From an uncultured Flavobacteriaceae bacterium (GTDB lineage Bacteria; Bacteroidota; Bacteroidia; Flavobacteriales; Flavobacteriaceae), in contig CAJIYJ010000005.1 of NCBI GenBank assembly GCA_905181625.1, forward strand, positions 62,001 to 126,000: a DNA stretch of 64,000 nt, in the 5' to 3' direction. The translations under genes and the position numbers were made by a program. This document shows, piece after piece, positions 19,721 to 29,041 of this stretch. The notes beneath the pieces are model-generated. The model saw nothing but the letters and a program-made list of their open reading frames with translations, was not told where the DNA came from and did not search any database. How positions within the stretch are numbered: position 1 is the stretch's first letter; every line of letters begins with the position of its first letter.

Positions 19721-22431
19721 AAAAGAAATTATTTTTAATCGATGCTTATGCTTTAATTTTTAGAGGATATTATGCCTTTATTAAAAATCCCCAAATCAAC
19801 TCAAAAGGCCTGGATACTAGTGCCGTTATGGGCTTTATGAACTCTTTATTAGATTTAATAAAAAGAGAAAAGCCAGAAAATTTAGCAGTAGCTTTTGATA
19901 AGGGAGGTTCAAGTGATCGCCTAGAGCTTTTTGATGAGTATAAAGCTAATAGAAATGAAACTCCAGATCCTATTAAAACTGCTGTTCCATTCATTCATGC
20001 AATTTTAAAAGCAATGCATATTCCTATTTTAATTAAAAATGGGTATGAGGCTGATGATATTATTGGAACTGTAGCTAAAGAAGCAGAAAAACATAATTAT
20101 GAGGTTTTTATGGTTACTCCTGACAAAGATTTTGCTCAATTAGTATCAGAAAATATTTTTATGTACAAACCGGCCAGAATGGGTAATGGAATTGAGATAT
20201 GGGGAGTAAAAGAAGTTCAAGAAAAGTTTGAAGTATCAGATCCATTACAAGTAATAGATTTTTTGGGAATGATGGGAGACTCGGCAGATAATATTCCAGG
20301 CTTACCAGGCGTTGGAGAAAAAACTGCTAAAAAATTCATTGCAGAATATGGAACAATGGAAAATCTTTTAGCTAATACTGATCAAATCAAGGGGAAATTA
20401 AAAGAAAAAATAGAACAAAATAAAGATAAGGGTATTCTTTCTAAAAAATTAGCCACAATAATTTTGGATGTGCCTGTTGAATATGATTTTAAGAATTTCA
20501 AGCTTGGAGAGCCTGACTCAGATAAAATTAAAGAACTGTTTGATGAGCTTGAGTTTTTAAGAATGAAAGAAAATTTTTTTAAAATTTTTTCTAAAAAAGA
20601 TGTTGAATTAGAAGTAGCTTCAAAAGAAGAAATACAATACGATTTGTTTACTTCACCAGGTGAAATCAACATTGATTCATCAAATAAATTTACAGATTTA
20701 GCAAATTCAAATCACTTTTATCAACATATTGAAACAGAATTAAGCAGCAAATTATTGTTTGCAAAATTAGATAAACAGTCAGAAATTTCTTTCAATGTTT
20801 TACGTTATGACATTGGAAATAATTCTTTTGGAATATGTTTTGCCTGGCAATCACAAAAAAGTTACTTTATTACAATTCTTAAAAAAGATAAAAAAACTCT
20901 AGAAAGGATAAAGTCTATTTTTCAAAACAATAATATAATTAAAATTGGATATGATTTAAAAAATCAATTTAAAATCTTAAATACTTATGGAATTATTTCA
21001 GAAGGCCCTTGTTTTGATTCGAAAATAGCTCACTATCTAATTAATCCTGATATAGGACATGATTTTAATATACTTTGTAAAAATTACCTTAACTATAAAA
21101 TAAAAGATGATTTAAATACTGATATTCAAAAAGGAATGGAGAAGAGTGATCTAACTTTTCAACTTAAAAAGCTTCTTATTAAAGATTTGAAAAAAGCTAA
21201 TCTATTAACTCTTTTTGAAAAAATTGAAATGCCTTTGTTGACAGTTCTTTCGACAATGGAAATTAACGGAATAAAAGTTGATTCAAGTTTTTTAAAAAAT
21301 CTTTCCAATGAATTTCATAATGACCTTAAGTTAATTGAAAAAAGAATTTTTAATTTAACTCATTCTAATTTCAATCTAGCTTCTCCAAAACAGTTAGGAG
21401 AAATACTTTTTGACAAACTTAAAATAACAGATTCCCCAAAAAAAACTAAATCAGGGCAATACTCTACTTCTGAAGAGGTGTTATCTAAACTTGCTAAAGA
21501 CCATCAAGTTGTTAGAGAGGTTTTAGAATGGAGGTCTTTACAAAAGCTAATAAACACTTATGTTGATGCGCTGCCTAAACAAATAAATCCAATTTCAAAT
21601 AGAATTCATGCTGTGTTTAATCAAGCGGTTGCTGCTACAGGAAGGTTAAGTAGCAATAATCCTAATCTTCAAAACATACCTATTAGAAGTAAAAGAGGGC
21701 GATTAATTAGAAAAGCATTTGTTTGTGAAGACTCTAACTATGTTATGCTTTCTGCTGATTATTCTCAAATTGAACTTAGAGTGATTGCTTCATTAAGTGG
21801 AGATCCTAATATGATTTCTGCTTTTAAAAACAATGAAGACATTCATAGCTCTACCGCTTCAAAAGTTTTTAATATCGACATCTCTAATGTAACTAGCGAG
21901 CATAGAAACAACGCTAAAACTGTAAACTTTGGTATTATATATGGTGTTTCAGCTTTTGGATTAAGCAATCAAACATCTCTCAGTCGTTCTGAATCAAAAG
22001 ATTTGATTGAATCCTATTTTAATGCTTACCCTAAGCTTAAAATCTATATTTCAAATCAGATCAATTTTGCAAGAGAAAATGGTTATGTAGAAACAGTTTT
22101 AAGCAGAAGAAGATATTTAAGAGATATTAATTCTAGGAATCCTATTTTAAGGGGAGCTGCTGAAAGAAATGCTGTTAATGCTCCAGTGCAAGGGAGTGCT
22201 GCTGATATTATTAAAATAGCCATGATTAATATTCAAAAAATCCTTACAAATTCTAAATTAAAATCCCGAATGCTTGTTCAGGTTCATGATGAATTAATCT
22301 TTGAAATTCATAAATCAGAATTAGAAAAAATGAAAAACATAGTTAAAGATGAAATGGAAAATGCTTTTTCATTAAATGTTCCTTTAGCAGTTGATGTAGG
22401 GGTTGGCGAAAACTGGTTTGAAGCCCACTAA
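19711..22431 (+). CDS. polA: DNA polymerase I
   Basis: DNA polymerase I for repair and Okazaki fragment processing, 906 residues. The N-terminal 5'-3' exonuclease domain (1 to about 290) is intact, with LIDAYALIFRGYYA, EADDIIGT and GDSADNIPGLPGVGEKTA. The polymerase domain has motif A DYSQIELRVIASLS, motif B RNNAKTVNFGIIYG and motif C VQVHDELIFE. The middle 3'-5' exonuclease-like domain is degenerate: exo I reads FNVL in place of FDTE (about residue 361), exo II reads GYDLKNQ in place of GxNLKYD (about 412-418), and exo III has lost its Tyr and Asp. Proofreading is therefore predicted to be absent. Confidence 0.96.
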   Translation: MQAKKKLFLIDAYALIFRGYYAFIKNPQINSKGLDTSAVMGFMNSLLDLIKREKPENLAVAFDKGGSSDRLELFDEYKANRNETPDPIKTAVPFIHAILKAMHIPILIKNGYEADDIIGTVAKEAEKHNYEVFMVTPDKDFAQLVSENIFMYKPARMGNGIEIWGVKEVQEKFEVSDPLQVIDFLGMMGDSADNIPGLPGVGEKTAKKFIAEYGTMENLLANTDQIKGKLKEKIEQNKDKGILSKKLATIILDVPVEYDFKNFKLGEPDSDKIKELFDELEFLRMKENFFKIFSKKDVELEVASKEEIQYDLFTSPGEINIDSSNKFTDLANSNHFYQHIETELSSKLLFAKLDKQSEISFNVLRYDIGNNSFGICFAWQSQKSYFITILKKDKKTLERIKSIFQNNNIIKIGYDLKNQFKILNTYGIISEGPCFDSKIAHYLINPDIGHDFNILCKNYLNYKIKDDLNTDIQKGMEKSDLTFQLKKLLIKDLKKANLLTLFEKIEMPLLTVLSTMEINGIKVDSSFLKNLSNEFHNDLKLIEKRIFNLTHSNFNLASPKQLGEILFDKLKITDSPKKTKSGQYSTSEEVLSKLAKDHQVVREVLEWRSLQKLINTYVDALPKQINPISNRIHAVFNQAVAATGRLSSNNPNLQNIPIRSKRGRLIRKAFVCEDSNYVMLSADYSQIELRVIASLSGDPNMISAFKNNEDIHSSTASKVFNIDISNVTSEHRNNAKTVNFGIIYGVSAFGLSNQTSLSRSESKDLIESYFNAYPKLKIYISNQINFARENGYVETVLSRRRYLRDINSRNPILRGAAERNAVNAPVQGSAADIIKIAMINIQKILTNSKLKSRMLVQVHDELIFEIHKSELEKMKNIVKDEMENAFSLNVPLAVDVGVGENWFEAH

Positions 22432-22451
22432 TTGTTTTATTTATTTTGCGT

Positions 22452-22481
22452 TTGCAGATTTCATTTATTGTTGTAGATTTG
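22452..22481 (+). promoter_or_regulatory. Promoter of rplM-rpsI
   Basis: TTG at 22452-22454, a 19-base spacer and TAGATTTG at 22474-22481, followed by a start near 22487. This is one of the best consensus matches in the window. Confidence 0.8.
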
Positions 22482-22492
22482 CACTCCAATAA

Positions 22493-22517
22493 AAGAGATA
22501 GAATTATCTTTCTCTAA
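22493..22517 (+). promoter_or_regulatory. Candidate L13 leader stem
   Basis: The 43-base leader before rplM contains AGATA-GAAT-TATCT, a 5-base stem that extends by AG/CT after a two-base bulge. L13 operons in Bacteroidia are, as I recall, one of the groups with a described autoregulatory leader. The fold here is small and the call is tentative. Confidence 0.3.
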
Positions 22518-22530
22518 GAAAATATATATT

Positions 22531-22986
22531 TTGGATTCATTAACATACAAAACAATATCAGCAAACAAGGCCACAGTTAACAAAAACTGGGTCATTGTAG
22601 ATGCTAGTGGACAAACTCTTGGAAGAATGTGTTCTAAAGTTGCTAAACTTATTAGAGGAAAATATAAGCCAAGCTTTACTCCTCATGTAGATTGCGGAGA
22701 CAATGTGATCATAATAAATGCTGAAAAAATAATTCTTTCAGGTAACAAGTGGGAGAATAAAGAGTATATAAGACACACAGGATATCCGGGAGGACAAAGA
22801 TCTTTAACTGCAAGAGAACTTTTTGCTAAAGACCCTACTAGGCTTGTTGAAAAATCTGTCAAAGGAATGTTACCAAAAAATAAACTTGGTGCAGTTCTTT
22901 TTAGAAACTTAAAAGTATATGTTGGAGAAAATCACAAGCAAGAAGGACAAAATCCTGTTTTAATTAATTTAAATGATTTAAAGTAG
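22531..22986 (+). CDS. rplM: 50S ribosomal protein L13
   Basis: Ribosomal protein uL13, 151 residues, the usual length. It starts at TTG (22531): the N-terminus MDSLTYKTISANKATV matches flavobacterial L13 from its first residue, and no ATG lies nearby. Conserved features include DASGQTLGRMCSKVA, HVDCGDNVIIINA and GYPGGQ. It is followed after 3 bases by rpsI, the normal pairing. Confidence 0.97.
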   Translation: MDSLTYKTISANKATVNKNWVIVDASGQTLGRMCSKVAKLIRGKYKPSFTPHVDCGDNVIIINAEKIILSGNKWENKEYIRHTGYPGGQRSLTARELFAKDPTRLVEKSVKGMLPKNKLGAVLFRNLKVYVGENHKQEGQNPVLINLNDLK

Positions 22987-22989
22987 TTT

Positions 22990-23376
22990 ATGGAAGTAAT
23001 TCACAAAATTGGAAGAAGAAAAACATCAGTTGCTAGGGTATACTTATCTAAAGGAAAAGGTGTTTATTCAATAAACGGGAAATCTTTAGAAGAATACTTT
23101 CCTACTGCTATATTACAATATAAAGTTAATCAACCATTTACACTAACTGAAACATTATCTGCTTACAATGTAAAGGTAAATGTTTATGGGGGAGGAATTA
23201 ACGGTCAAGCTGAATCTATTAGATTAGCGATTTCTAGAGCACTTTGTACAATCGATGAAGAATACCGACCTCTTCTTAAAAAAGAAGGTTTAATGACGCG
23301 TGACCCTAGAATGGTTGAGAGAAAAAAATTCGGTCAAAAGAAAGCAAGAAAAAAATTCCAATTCTCGAAACGTTAA
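22990..23376 (+). CDS. rpsI: 30S ribosomal protein S9
   Basis: Ribosomal protein uS9, 128 residues. GRRKTSVARVYLSKGKG opens the protein, and the basic C-terminal tail ends in FSKR, which reaches the P-site tRNA in ribosome structures. VYGGGINGQAESIRLAISRAL is the family core. Partner of rplM in one operon; the 147-base leader of rpsB follows. Confidence 0.97.
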   Translation: MEVIHKIGRRKTSVARVYLSKGKGVYSINGKSLEEYFPTAILQYKVNQPFTLTETLSAYNVKVNVYGGGINGQAESIRLAISRALCTIDEEYRPLLKKEGLMTRDPRMVERKKFGQKKARKKFQFSKR

Positions 23377-23436
23377 TAGCGATTTTGATAAGAAGAATCA
23401 AGTTCACATAAATATTGAAATTAACCTGTTGTCCTA

Positions 23437-23518
23437 TTTCGCATAGCGAAAAATTAGTTTAGCATCTAAATAAATAAAAAATAAATATTTATTGCTAATC
23501 AAACGGAACGTAAACTAA
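23437..23518 (+). promoter_or_regulatory. rpsB leader with a hairpin and two mutually exclusive stems
   Basis: The 147-base gap between rpsI and rpsB has no coding frame and no full promoter match. It holds a hairpin TTTCGC-ATA-GCGAAA (23437-23451). A perfect 8-base inverted repeat follows, TTAGTTTA (23454-23461) with TAAACTAA (23511-23518), the second arm ending 5 bases before the rpsB ATG. A competing pairing TTAGC (23459-23463) with GCTAA (23494-23498) uses part of the first arm. This layout could switch access to the start codon, as in r-protein autoregulation. Confidence 0.4.
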
Positions 23519-23523
23519 AAAAA

Positions 23524-24387
23524 ATGACAAAAATTCAAATCAAACCCTTACTAGATGCTGGTGTTCACTTCGGACACTTAACAAGAAAATGGAATCCTAA
23601 TATGGCTCCCTATGTATATATGGAGAAAAATGGAATCCATATTATCAACTTATACAAAACTGCATCTAAAATTGAAGAATCTAGCGATGCTTTAAGTAAA
23701 ATAGCTGCTTCTGGTAGAAAAATTTTATTTGTTGCTACAAAAAAACAAGCTAAAGAAATTGTAGCAAAGACTGCTGCTGATGTAAACATGCCCTATATTA
23801 CTGAGAGATGGCCTGGTGGAATGCTTACAAATTTTGTAACTATTAGAAAAGCAGTTAAAAAAATGTCAGCCATTGACAGAACTAAGCAAGATGGAACTTT
23901 TGAAGCACTATCTAAAAGAGAAAAATTACAGATTGATAGATTAAGAGCTAAGTTAGAAAAAAACTTAGGATCAATCACTGATATGACCAGACTTCCAGGA
24001 GCATTGTTTGTGGTTGACATTAGAAGAGAACACATTGCGGTTAGAGAGGCTCAAAAATTAAATATTCCAATTTTTGCAATGGTAGATACTAATTGTGATC
24101 CTAGAGAAGTTGATTTTGCAATTCCATCTAACGATGATGCTTCTAAGTCTATAGATATAATTCTTAATTATGTTTCAGATGCAATCAAAGGAGGTCTTAA
24201 TGAAAGACAAAAAGAGAAAGATCAAGCAGATCTAATTAAAGAAAAAGAAGAATCATCTAAAGAAGACGTAGATGGCTCTAAAAATAAAAAAGAAGAGTCA
24301 GAGACTATTGAAGTTAAAGAATCTACTGATTCAACTGAAAAAAAGAAAAGGGTTAGAAAAAAAATTACAAAAAAAACTGAAGAATAA
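23524..24387 (+). CDS. rpsB: 30S ribosomal protein S2
   Basis: Ribosomal protein uS2, 287 residues, longer than the approximately 240 of E. coli because of a low-complexity Lys/Glu tail from about residue 228, common in flavobacteria. The core is well conserved: LLDAGVHFGHLTRKWNPNM, FVATKKQA, ERWPGGMLTNF and DTNCDPREVDFAIPSNDDA. It is followed after 5 bases by tsf, the standard order. Confidence 0.97.
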   Translation: MTKIQIKPLLDAGVHFGHLTRKWNPNMAPYVYMEKNGIHIINLYKTASKIEESSDALSKIAASGRKILFVATKKQAKEIVAKTAADVNMPYITERWPGGMLTNFVTIRKAVKKMSAIDRTKQDGTFEALSKREKLQIDRLRAKLEKNLGSITDMTRLPGALFVVDIRREHIAVREAQKLNIPIFAMVDTNCDPREVDFAIPSNDDASKSIDIILNYVSDAIKGGLNERQKEKDQADLIKEKEESSKEDVDGSKNKKEESETIEVKESTDSTEKKKRVRKKITKKTEE

Positions 24388-24392
24388 TTATT

Positions 24393-25217
24393 ATGGGGAA
24401 AATAACTGCATCTGAAGTAAATAATCTCAGAAAAATATCTGGCGCCGGTATAATGGACTGTAAAAATGCTCTAGTAGAAGCTAATGGCAATGTCGATACC
24501 GCTATTGAACTATTAAGGAAAAAAGGTCAAAAAGTAGCGGCCAAAAGAGCTGATAGAGAATCATCTGAAGGAGCTGCAATTGCAAAAGTAAATTCTGATT
24601 CGACTAATGGTGTTATAATTTCTCTTAACTGTGAGACCGATTTTGTTGCAAAAAATGAAAGCTTTATTTCCTTAGCAAATGAATTAGCTAAACTTGCTTT
24701 AAACCACGAGACTATGGATGAATTTTTAAACTCTTCTATAGATTCTATGACAGTTAACGAAAAGTTAATACAGCAAACTGGAGTTATTGGCGAAAAATTA
24801 GTGATAGGTAGTTTTGAAAAAATATCCGCTTCTTATGTTGGAAATTATATTCATGCTGGAAACAAAATTGCTACAATTGTAGGGTTTTCATCATCAGTTG
24901 AAGGAGTTGAGGAAGCTGCAAAAAATGTTGCTATGCAGGCTGCTGCTATGAACCCTATTGCACTAGATGAAAAAGGAGTTGATCAAAAAATTATAGATAA
25001 AGAAATTGAGATAGCCAAAGATCAATTAAGACAACAAGGTAAGCCTGAGGCAATGCTAGAAAATATTTCGAAAGGAAAATTAAAAAGATTTTTTAAAGAT
25101 AATACCTTGATTAACCAAGATTATATAAAAGACAATAAACAAAGTGTTTCTTCTTACGTTAAATCAATAAATTCAGGTTTAAAAATAACTGACTTTAGAA
25201 GAGTTGCTTTAGTTTAA
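24393..25217 (+). CDS. tsf: Elongation factor Ts
   Basis: EF-Ts exchanges GDP for GTP on EF-Tu. The 274-residue protein shows the N-terminal UBA-like domain with LRKISGAGIMDCKNAL and the EF-Tu-contact motif LNCETDFVAKNESF. The C-terminal region with QAAAMNP, then RFFKDNTLINQDYIKD completes the family. It is downstream of rpsB in the same operon. Confidence 0.97.
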   Translation: MGKITASEVNNLRKISGAGIMDCKNALVEANGNVDTAIELLRKKGQKVAAKRADRESSEGAAIAKVNSDSTNGVIISLNCETDFVAKNESFISLANELAKLALNHETMDEFLNSSIDSMTVNEKLIQQTGVIGEKLVIGSFEKISASYVGNYIHAGNKIATIVGFSSSVEGVEEAAKNVAMQAAAMNPIALDEKGVDQKIIDKEIEIAKDQLRQQGKPEAMLENISKGKLKRFFKDNTLINQDYIKDNKQSVSSYVKSINSGLKITDFRRVALV

Positions 25218-25267
25218 ATTTTTAAAAGGTTTACTTAGACCTTATTAATAATATCATAATCATTGAT

Positions 25268-25275
25268 TATATTTG
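25268..25275 (+). promoter_or_regulatory. Predicted -7 element upstream of pyrH
   Basis: TATATTTG matches TAnnTTTG, 16 bases before the pyrH ATG. No TTG lies at the expected -33 distance, so it may be a weak internal promoter in the tsf-pyrH gap of 74 bases, which otherwise shows nothing recognisable. Confidence 0.45.
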
Positions 25276-25291
25276 GAATAATAATCCTGAA

Positions 25292-25996
25292 ATGATTTAT
25301 AAAAGAATTCTTTTAAAATTAAGTGGCGAAGCTTTATTAGGTGAAAGACAATATGGAATTGATCCTGTTAGAATTTCACAATATGCTCAAGAGATAAAAA
25401 AAGTTACTAATCTAGGAGTAGAAATTGCCGTTGTAATTGGTGGAGGCAATATTTTTAGAGGTGTTTCTGCGGCAAGTAATGGAATGGATAGAGTTCAGGC
25501 TGATTACATGGGAATGCTAGCTACTGTGATTAATGGACTTGCCTTGCAGAGCGCACTAGAAGAAGAAAAAGTACAAACCAGACTTCAAACTGCAATTAAA
25601 ATAGAGGCTGTTGCTGAAGCTTACATAAAAAGGAAAGCTGTAAGACATTTAGAGAAAAAAAGAGTTGTAATATTTGGAGCCGGAACAGGAAATCCTTTTT
25701 TTACAACAGATTCTGCCGCAGTTTTAAGAGCAATCGAAGTTAACGCTGATGTGATTTTAAAAGGTACTAGAGTAGACGGAATATATGATAGTGATCCTGA
25801 AAAAAATAAAGATGCTATTCAGTATGATTCTATTTCTTTTGAAAACGTTTTGAGTAAAAACCTTAAAGTTATGGATAGCACTGCTTTCACTTTAAGTCAA
25901 GAAAATAATTTACCTATTATTGTTTTTAATATGAACAAAGAAGGAAATTTACTAAAAATAATTTCCGGAGAAAAAATAGGTACAATCGTAAAATAG
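25292..25996 (+). CDS. pyrH: Uridylate kinase (UMP kinase)
   Basis: Bacterial UMP kinase of the amino acid kinase family phosphorylates UMP to UDP. 234 residues with [42 protein letters not shown] and [11 protein letters not shown]. Its neighbour frr begins 6 bases later, the usual pyrH-frr pair. Confidence 0.97.
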   Translation: MIYKRILLKLSGEALLGERQYGIDPVRISQYAQEIKKVTNLGVEIAVVIGGGNIFRGVSAASNGMDRVQADYMGMLATVINGLALQSALEEEKVQTRLQTAIKIEAVAEAYIKRKAVRHLEKKRVVIFGAGTGNPFFTTDSAAVLRAIEVNADVILKGTRVDGIYDSDPEKNKDAIQYDSISFENVLSKNLKVMDSTAFTLSQENNLPIIVFNMNKEGNLLKIISGEKIGTIVK

Positions 25997-26002
25997 TTAG
26001 TT

Positions 26003-26554
26003 GTGGAAGAAATTGAATTTATTATTGAATCTTGCGAAGAATCTATGGAAAACTCCATAAATCATCTTGAAAAAGCATTACTTAATATTCGAGCAGGCAA
26101 AGCAAGCCCTTCTATGTTAGCTAGTGTTAAATTAGACTATTATGGTTCATTAACCTCTTTATCTCAAATATCAAACATCAACACCCCTGATGCTCAAACA
26201 ATTTCTGTTCAACCTTGGGAAAAAGATAAATTATTAGATATTGAAAAAGCTATTATGGTAGCAAACCTAGGTTTCAACCCTATGAATAATGGAGAATCTA
26301 TAATAATTACTATACCTCCTTTAACTGAAGAAAGAAGGCTAGAGCTTGTTAAAATTGCGAAATCTGAAATAGAAGATGCAAAAATAAGTATTAGAAATTC
26401 TAGAAAAGATGCAAATAATGAAATAAAAAAGTCTGATGTTTCTTTAGATCAGAAATCTTTATCAGAAAAAGAGATCCAAAACTTAACTGACAATTATATT
26501 TCTAGAATTGATAAAATATATTTAACCAAAGAAAAAGAAATCTTATCTGTTTAA
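26003..26554 (+). CDS. frr: Ribosome recycling factor
   Basis: RRF splits post-termination ribosomes together with EF-G. 183 residues; starts at GTG (26003), since the N-terminus MEEIEFIIESCEESM aligns with flavobacterial RRF. The family core HLEKALLNIRAGKASPSML and the terminal three-helix region are intact. Confidence 0.96.
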   Translation: MEEIEFIIESCEESMENSINHLEKALLNIRAGKASPSMLASVKLDYYGSLTSLSQISNINTPDAQTISVQPWEKDKLLDIEKAIMVANLGFNPMNNGESIIITIPPLTEERRLELVKIAKSEIEDAKISIRNSRKDANNEIKKSDVSLDQKSLSEKEIQNLTDNYISRIDKIYLTKEKEILSV

Positions 26555-26595
26555 GTTAATAAAATTTATCTATAAATTTTGAATAGCAAATAGTA

Positions 26596-28986
26596 ATGAG
26601 CAAAACTAGTCACTCCAAAATATGGGGAATTTTCGCTCGACTAATTTTAAGAAATAGAATCCTTTTTTTGTTGTTGATATTGGCAAATACATTTTTTATG
26701 TCAACTCAATGGAAACATATGCGTTTTAGTTATACTGAAGCCAATTTACTTCCTAAAAACCATTCTTATAATATTGCATACGATAATTTTATTAATGTCT
26801 TTGGAGAAGAAGGAAACTTAATTTTAATTGCCGTAAATGACTCTAGCTTATTTGAACTAGACAATTTCAACGCTTGGATTAAGCTAAGTGAAAGTTTTAA
26901 AAACAATGAGTGGATAAACAAAGTTCTTCATGTAGGAAACATTCCTGTTATTACAAAAGATAAAAAAAATAAGAGTTTCGTTTTAGATTCATTGACTAAT
27001 TATAAATTTTCAAGTAAAAAAGCTGTTGAAAATTTTCAAAAAAATCTTTTTAATGACTACCCTTTCTATGAAAATATATTGTTTAGTGAAAATAGAGAAA
27101 CAATTCAAACAGCAATCTATTTAAAAAAAGAAATCATTAATAATGCTGAAAGAATACAATTCATTAATGAGGTGTTCATTCCTAAGGTAAAAATGTTTGA
27201 AAAGGACACCAAAATCGATGTTAGAATTTCTGGAATGCCTTACATAAGAACAATGAATGCCCAAAATATAATGGATGAGATTGGTAAATTTGTAGTAATA
27301 GCTATTTGTGTTACTATACTTCTTTTCTTTTTCTTTTTTAGATCTTTTAGAGCGACAATCATCACCCTTACGGTCGTTATAATTGGGGTTATGTGGGCTT
27401 TAGGAATTTTAGGTCTTTTTAAGTTTGAGATTACTGTGCTTACTGCACTTATTCCTCCACTTATAATTGTAATTGGAGTTCCAAATTGCATTTTTTTAAT
27501 AAACAAATATCAACATGAAGTCAAGAAACACGGGAACCAAGCCAGATCCCTTCAAAGAGTAATTTCCAAAATAGGGAACGCCACCTTAATGACTAACATT
27601 ACAACGGCTTGTGGTTTTGCAACATTCATCTTAACAGACAGTGAAATACTTCAGGAATTTGGGTTAGTCGCTTCAGTCAATATCATGTTAATCTTTATAT
27701 TATCGATATTATTAATACCCATAATATACAGCTTCATGCCACTTCCAAAAGAAAAGCATTTAAAACATTTGAACAATATTTGGCTTAATAATTTTGTTTA
27801 TTTTCTGAGCTTAACGGTTAAAAAATATAGAATACAAGTATTTATTACCTCTATATTATGTTTATGTATTAGTATCATAGGTGTTTATAAAATCAAGCTT
27901 TCGGGAAATATGATTGAAGACATGCCTAAGAATTCAGAGTTTGTAAAGGATATTAAGTTTTTTGAAAAAGAGTTTAAAGGGATTTTGCCAATTGAAATCA
28001 TGATTGATAGTAAAAGGAAAAATGGTATAACAAGACTAGCTACTCTCAAAAGAATGAATGATTTAAATGAACATATTTTAAAAATTCCTGAATTATCAAA
28101 ACCTCTTTCAATAGTAAACTTATCGAAATATATTAAACAATCTTTTTACAATGGTAATCCAAATTATTTTCAATTACCCTCTGATCAAGAAAACACTTTT
28201 ATATCATCTTATGTAAAAAACTCTAATCTAAAACTAGAAAAAAATAACAGTTTTATCAGTGAAAATGGTCAAATAGCTAGAATAACCACAATGATGGGGG
28301 AGATAAATACTGAAAGAATGGAAGGAATAGAGGCTAGTCTTATAAAAGGGATTGAACTATACTTCCCAAAAGAAAGGTATGATGTTACTTTAACAGGGAA
28401 AACATTAGGTTATTTAAAAGGCACTAAATATTTAGTAAAGAACTTATTAATCTCACTATCACTAGCCATATTATTAATTTCTTTAATTATAATATATATG
28501 TTTAGATCATATAAAATGGTGATCATTTCCCTTGTCCCTAATCTACTTCCACTTTTATTTACTGCAGGTGTTATGGGGTTTTTAAATATTCCTATAAAGC
28601 CCTCTACAATACTAGTTTTTAGTATAGCTTTTGGAATTTCAGTGGATGATACAATACATTTTTTAGTAAAATACAGGCAAGAATTACTAGCTAATAACTG
28701 GAAAATAAGAAAATCAGTATTTTCATCTCTTAAAGAAACTGGAATAAGCATGTTCTATACTTCAGTTGTTCTTTTCTTTGGGTTTTCTGTATTTATGACA
28801 TCTAGTTATGGGGGAACAATTGCATTAGGGGGGTTAGTTTCAACTACTTTATTATTTGCTATGCTTGCTAATTTAATATTACTACCATCTTTATTAATTT
28901 CATTGGAAAAATATATTACAAATGAACACACAATAAAAAATTCTAAAATAAAAATAGCATCTGATCAAATTATTAATAAAGAATAA
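26596..28986 (+). CDS. RND/MMPL-family exporter
   Basis: A 796-residue membrane protein with two repeats, each having one helix, a large periplasmic loop and about five clustered helices (around residues 230-390 and 615-770), the plan of MMPL/HpnN-type RND transporters. GISVDDTIHFLVKYRQE is in the second cluster, with the acidic pair often used in proton coupling. The substrate is unknown; lipid or hopanoid-like cargo is typical of the family. It follows frr, a position conserved in flavobacteria as I recall. Confidence 0.85.
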   Translation: MSKTSHSKIWGIFARLILRNRILFLLLILANTFFMSTQWKHMRFSYTEANLLPKNHSYNIAYDNFINVFGEEGNLILIAVNDSSLFELDNFNAWIKLSESFKNNEWINKVLHVGNIPVITKDKKNKSFVLDSLTNYKFSSKKAVENFQKNLFNDYPFYENILFSENRETIQTAIYLKKEIINNAERIQFINEVFIPKVKMFEKDTKIDVRISGMPYIRTMNAQNIMDEIGKFVVIAICVTILLFFFFFRSFRATIITLTVVIIGVMWALGILGLFKFEITVLTALIPPLIIVIGVPNCIFLINKYQHEVKKHGNQARSLQRVISKIGNATLMTNITTACGFATFILTDSEILQEFGLVASVNIMLIFILSILLIPIIYSFMPLPKEKHLKHLNNIWLNNFVYFLSLTVKKYRIQVFITSILCLCISIIGVYKIKLSGNMIEDMPKNSEFVKDIKFFEKEFKGILPIEIMIDSKRKNGITRLATLKRMNDLNEHILKIPELSKPLSIVNLSKYIKQSFYNGNPNYFQLPSDQENTFISSYVKNSNLKLEKNNSFISENGQIARITTMMGEINTERMEGIEASLIKGIELYFPKERYDVTLTGKTLGYLKGTKYLVKNLLISLSLAILLISLIIIYMFRSYKMVIISLVPNLLPLLFTAGVMGFLNIPIKPSTILVFSIAFGISVDDTIHFLVKYRQELLANNWKIRKSVFSSLKETGISMFYTSVVLFFGFSVFMTSSYGGTIALGGLVSTTLLFAMLANLILLPSLLISLEKYITNEHTIKNSKIKIASDQIINKE

Positions 28987-29001
28987 AGACTAAAAAAACT
29001 T

Positions 29002-29009
29002 TATATTTG
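29002..29009 (+). promoter_or_regulatory. Predicted -7 element upstream of asnS
   Basis: TATATTTG matches TAnnTTTG, 32 bases before the ATG of asnS. No TTG is at the expected upstream distance, so support is moderate. Confidence 0.45.
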
Positions 29010-29041
29010 ATTAAGGTAATTATTAAATAACTCAAACAATA

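Noticed and set aside
27240-27506. 88-codon minus-strand frame in the RND/MMPL gene
   Set aside because: Antisense shadow of the first transmembrane cluster, with no start signal or neighbour on that strand.
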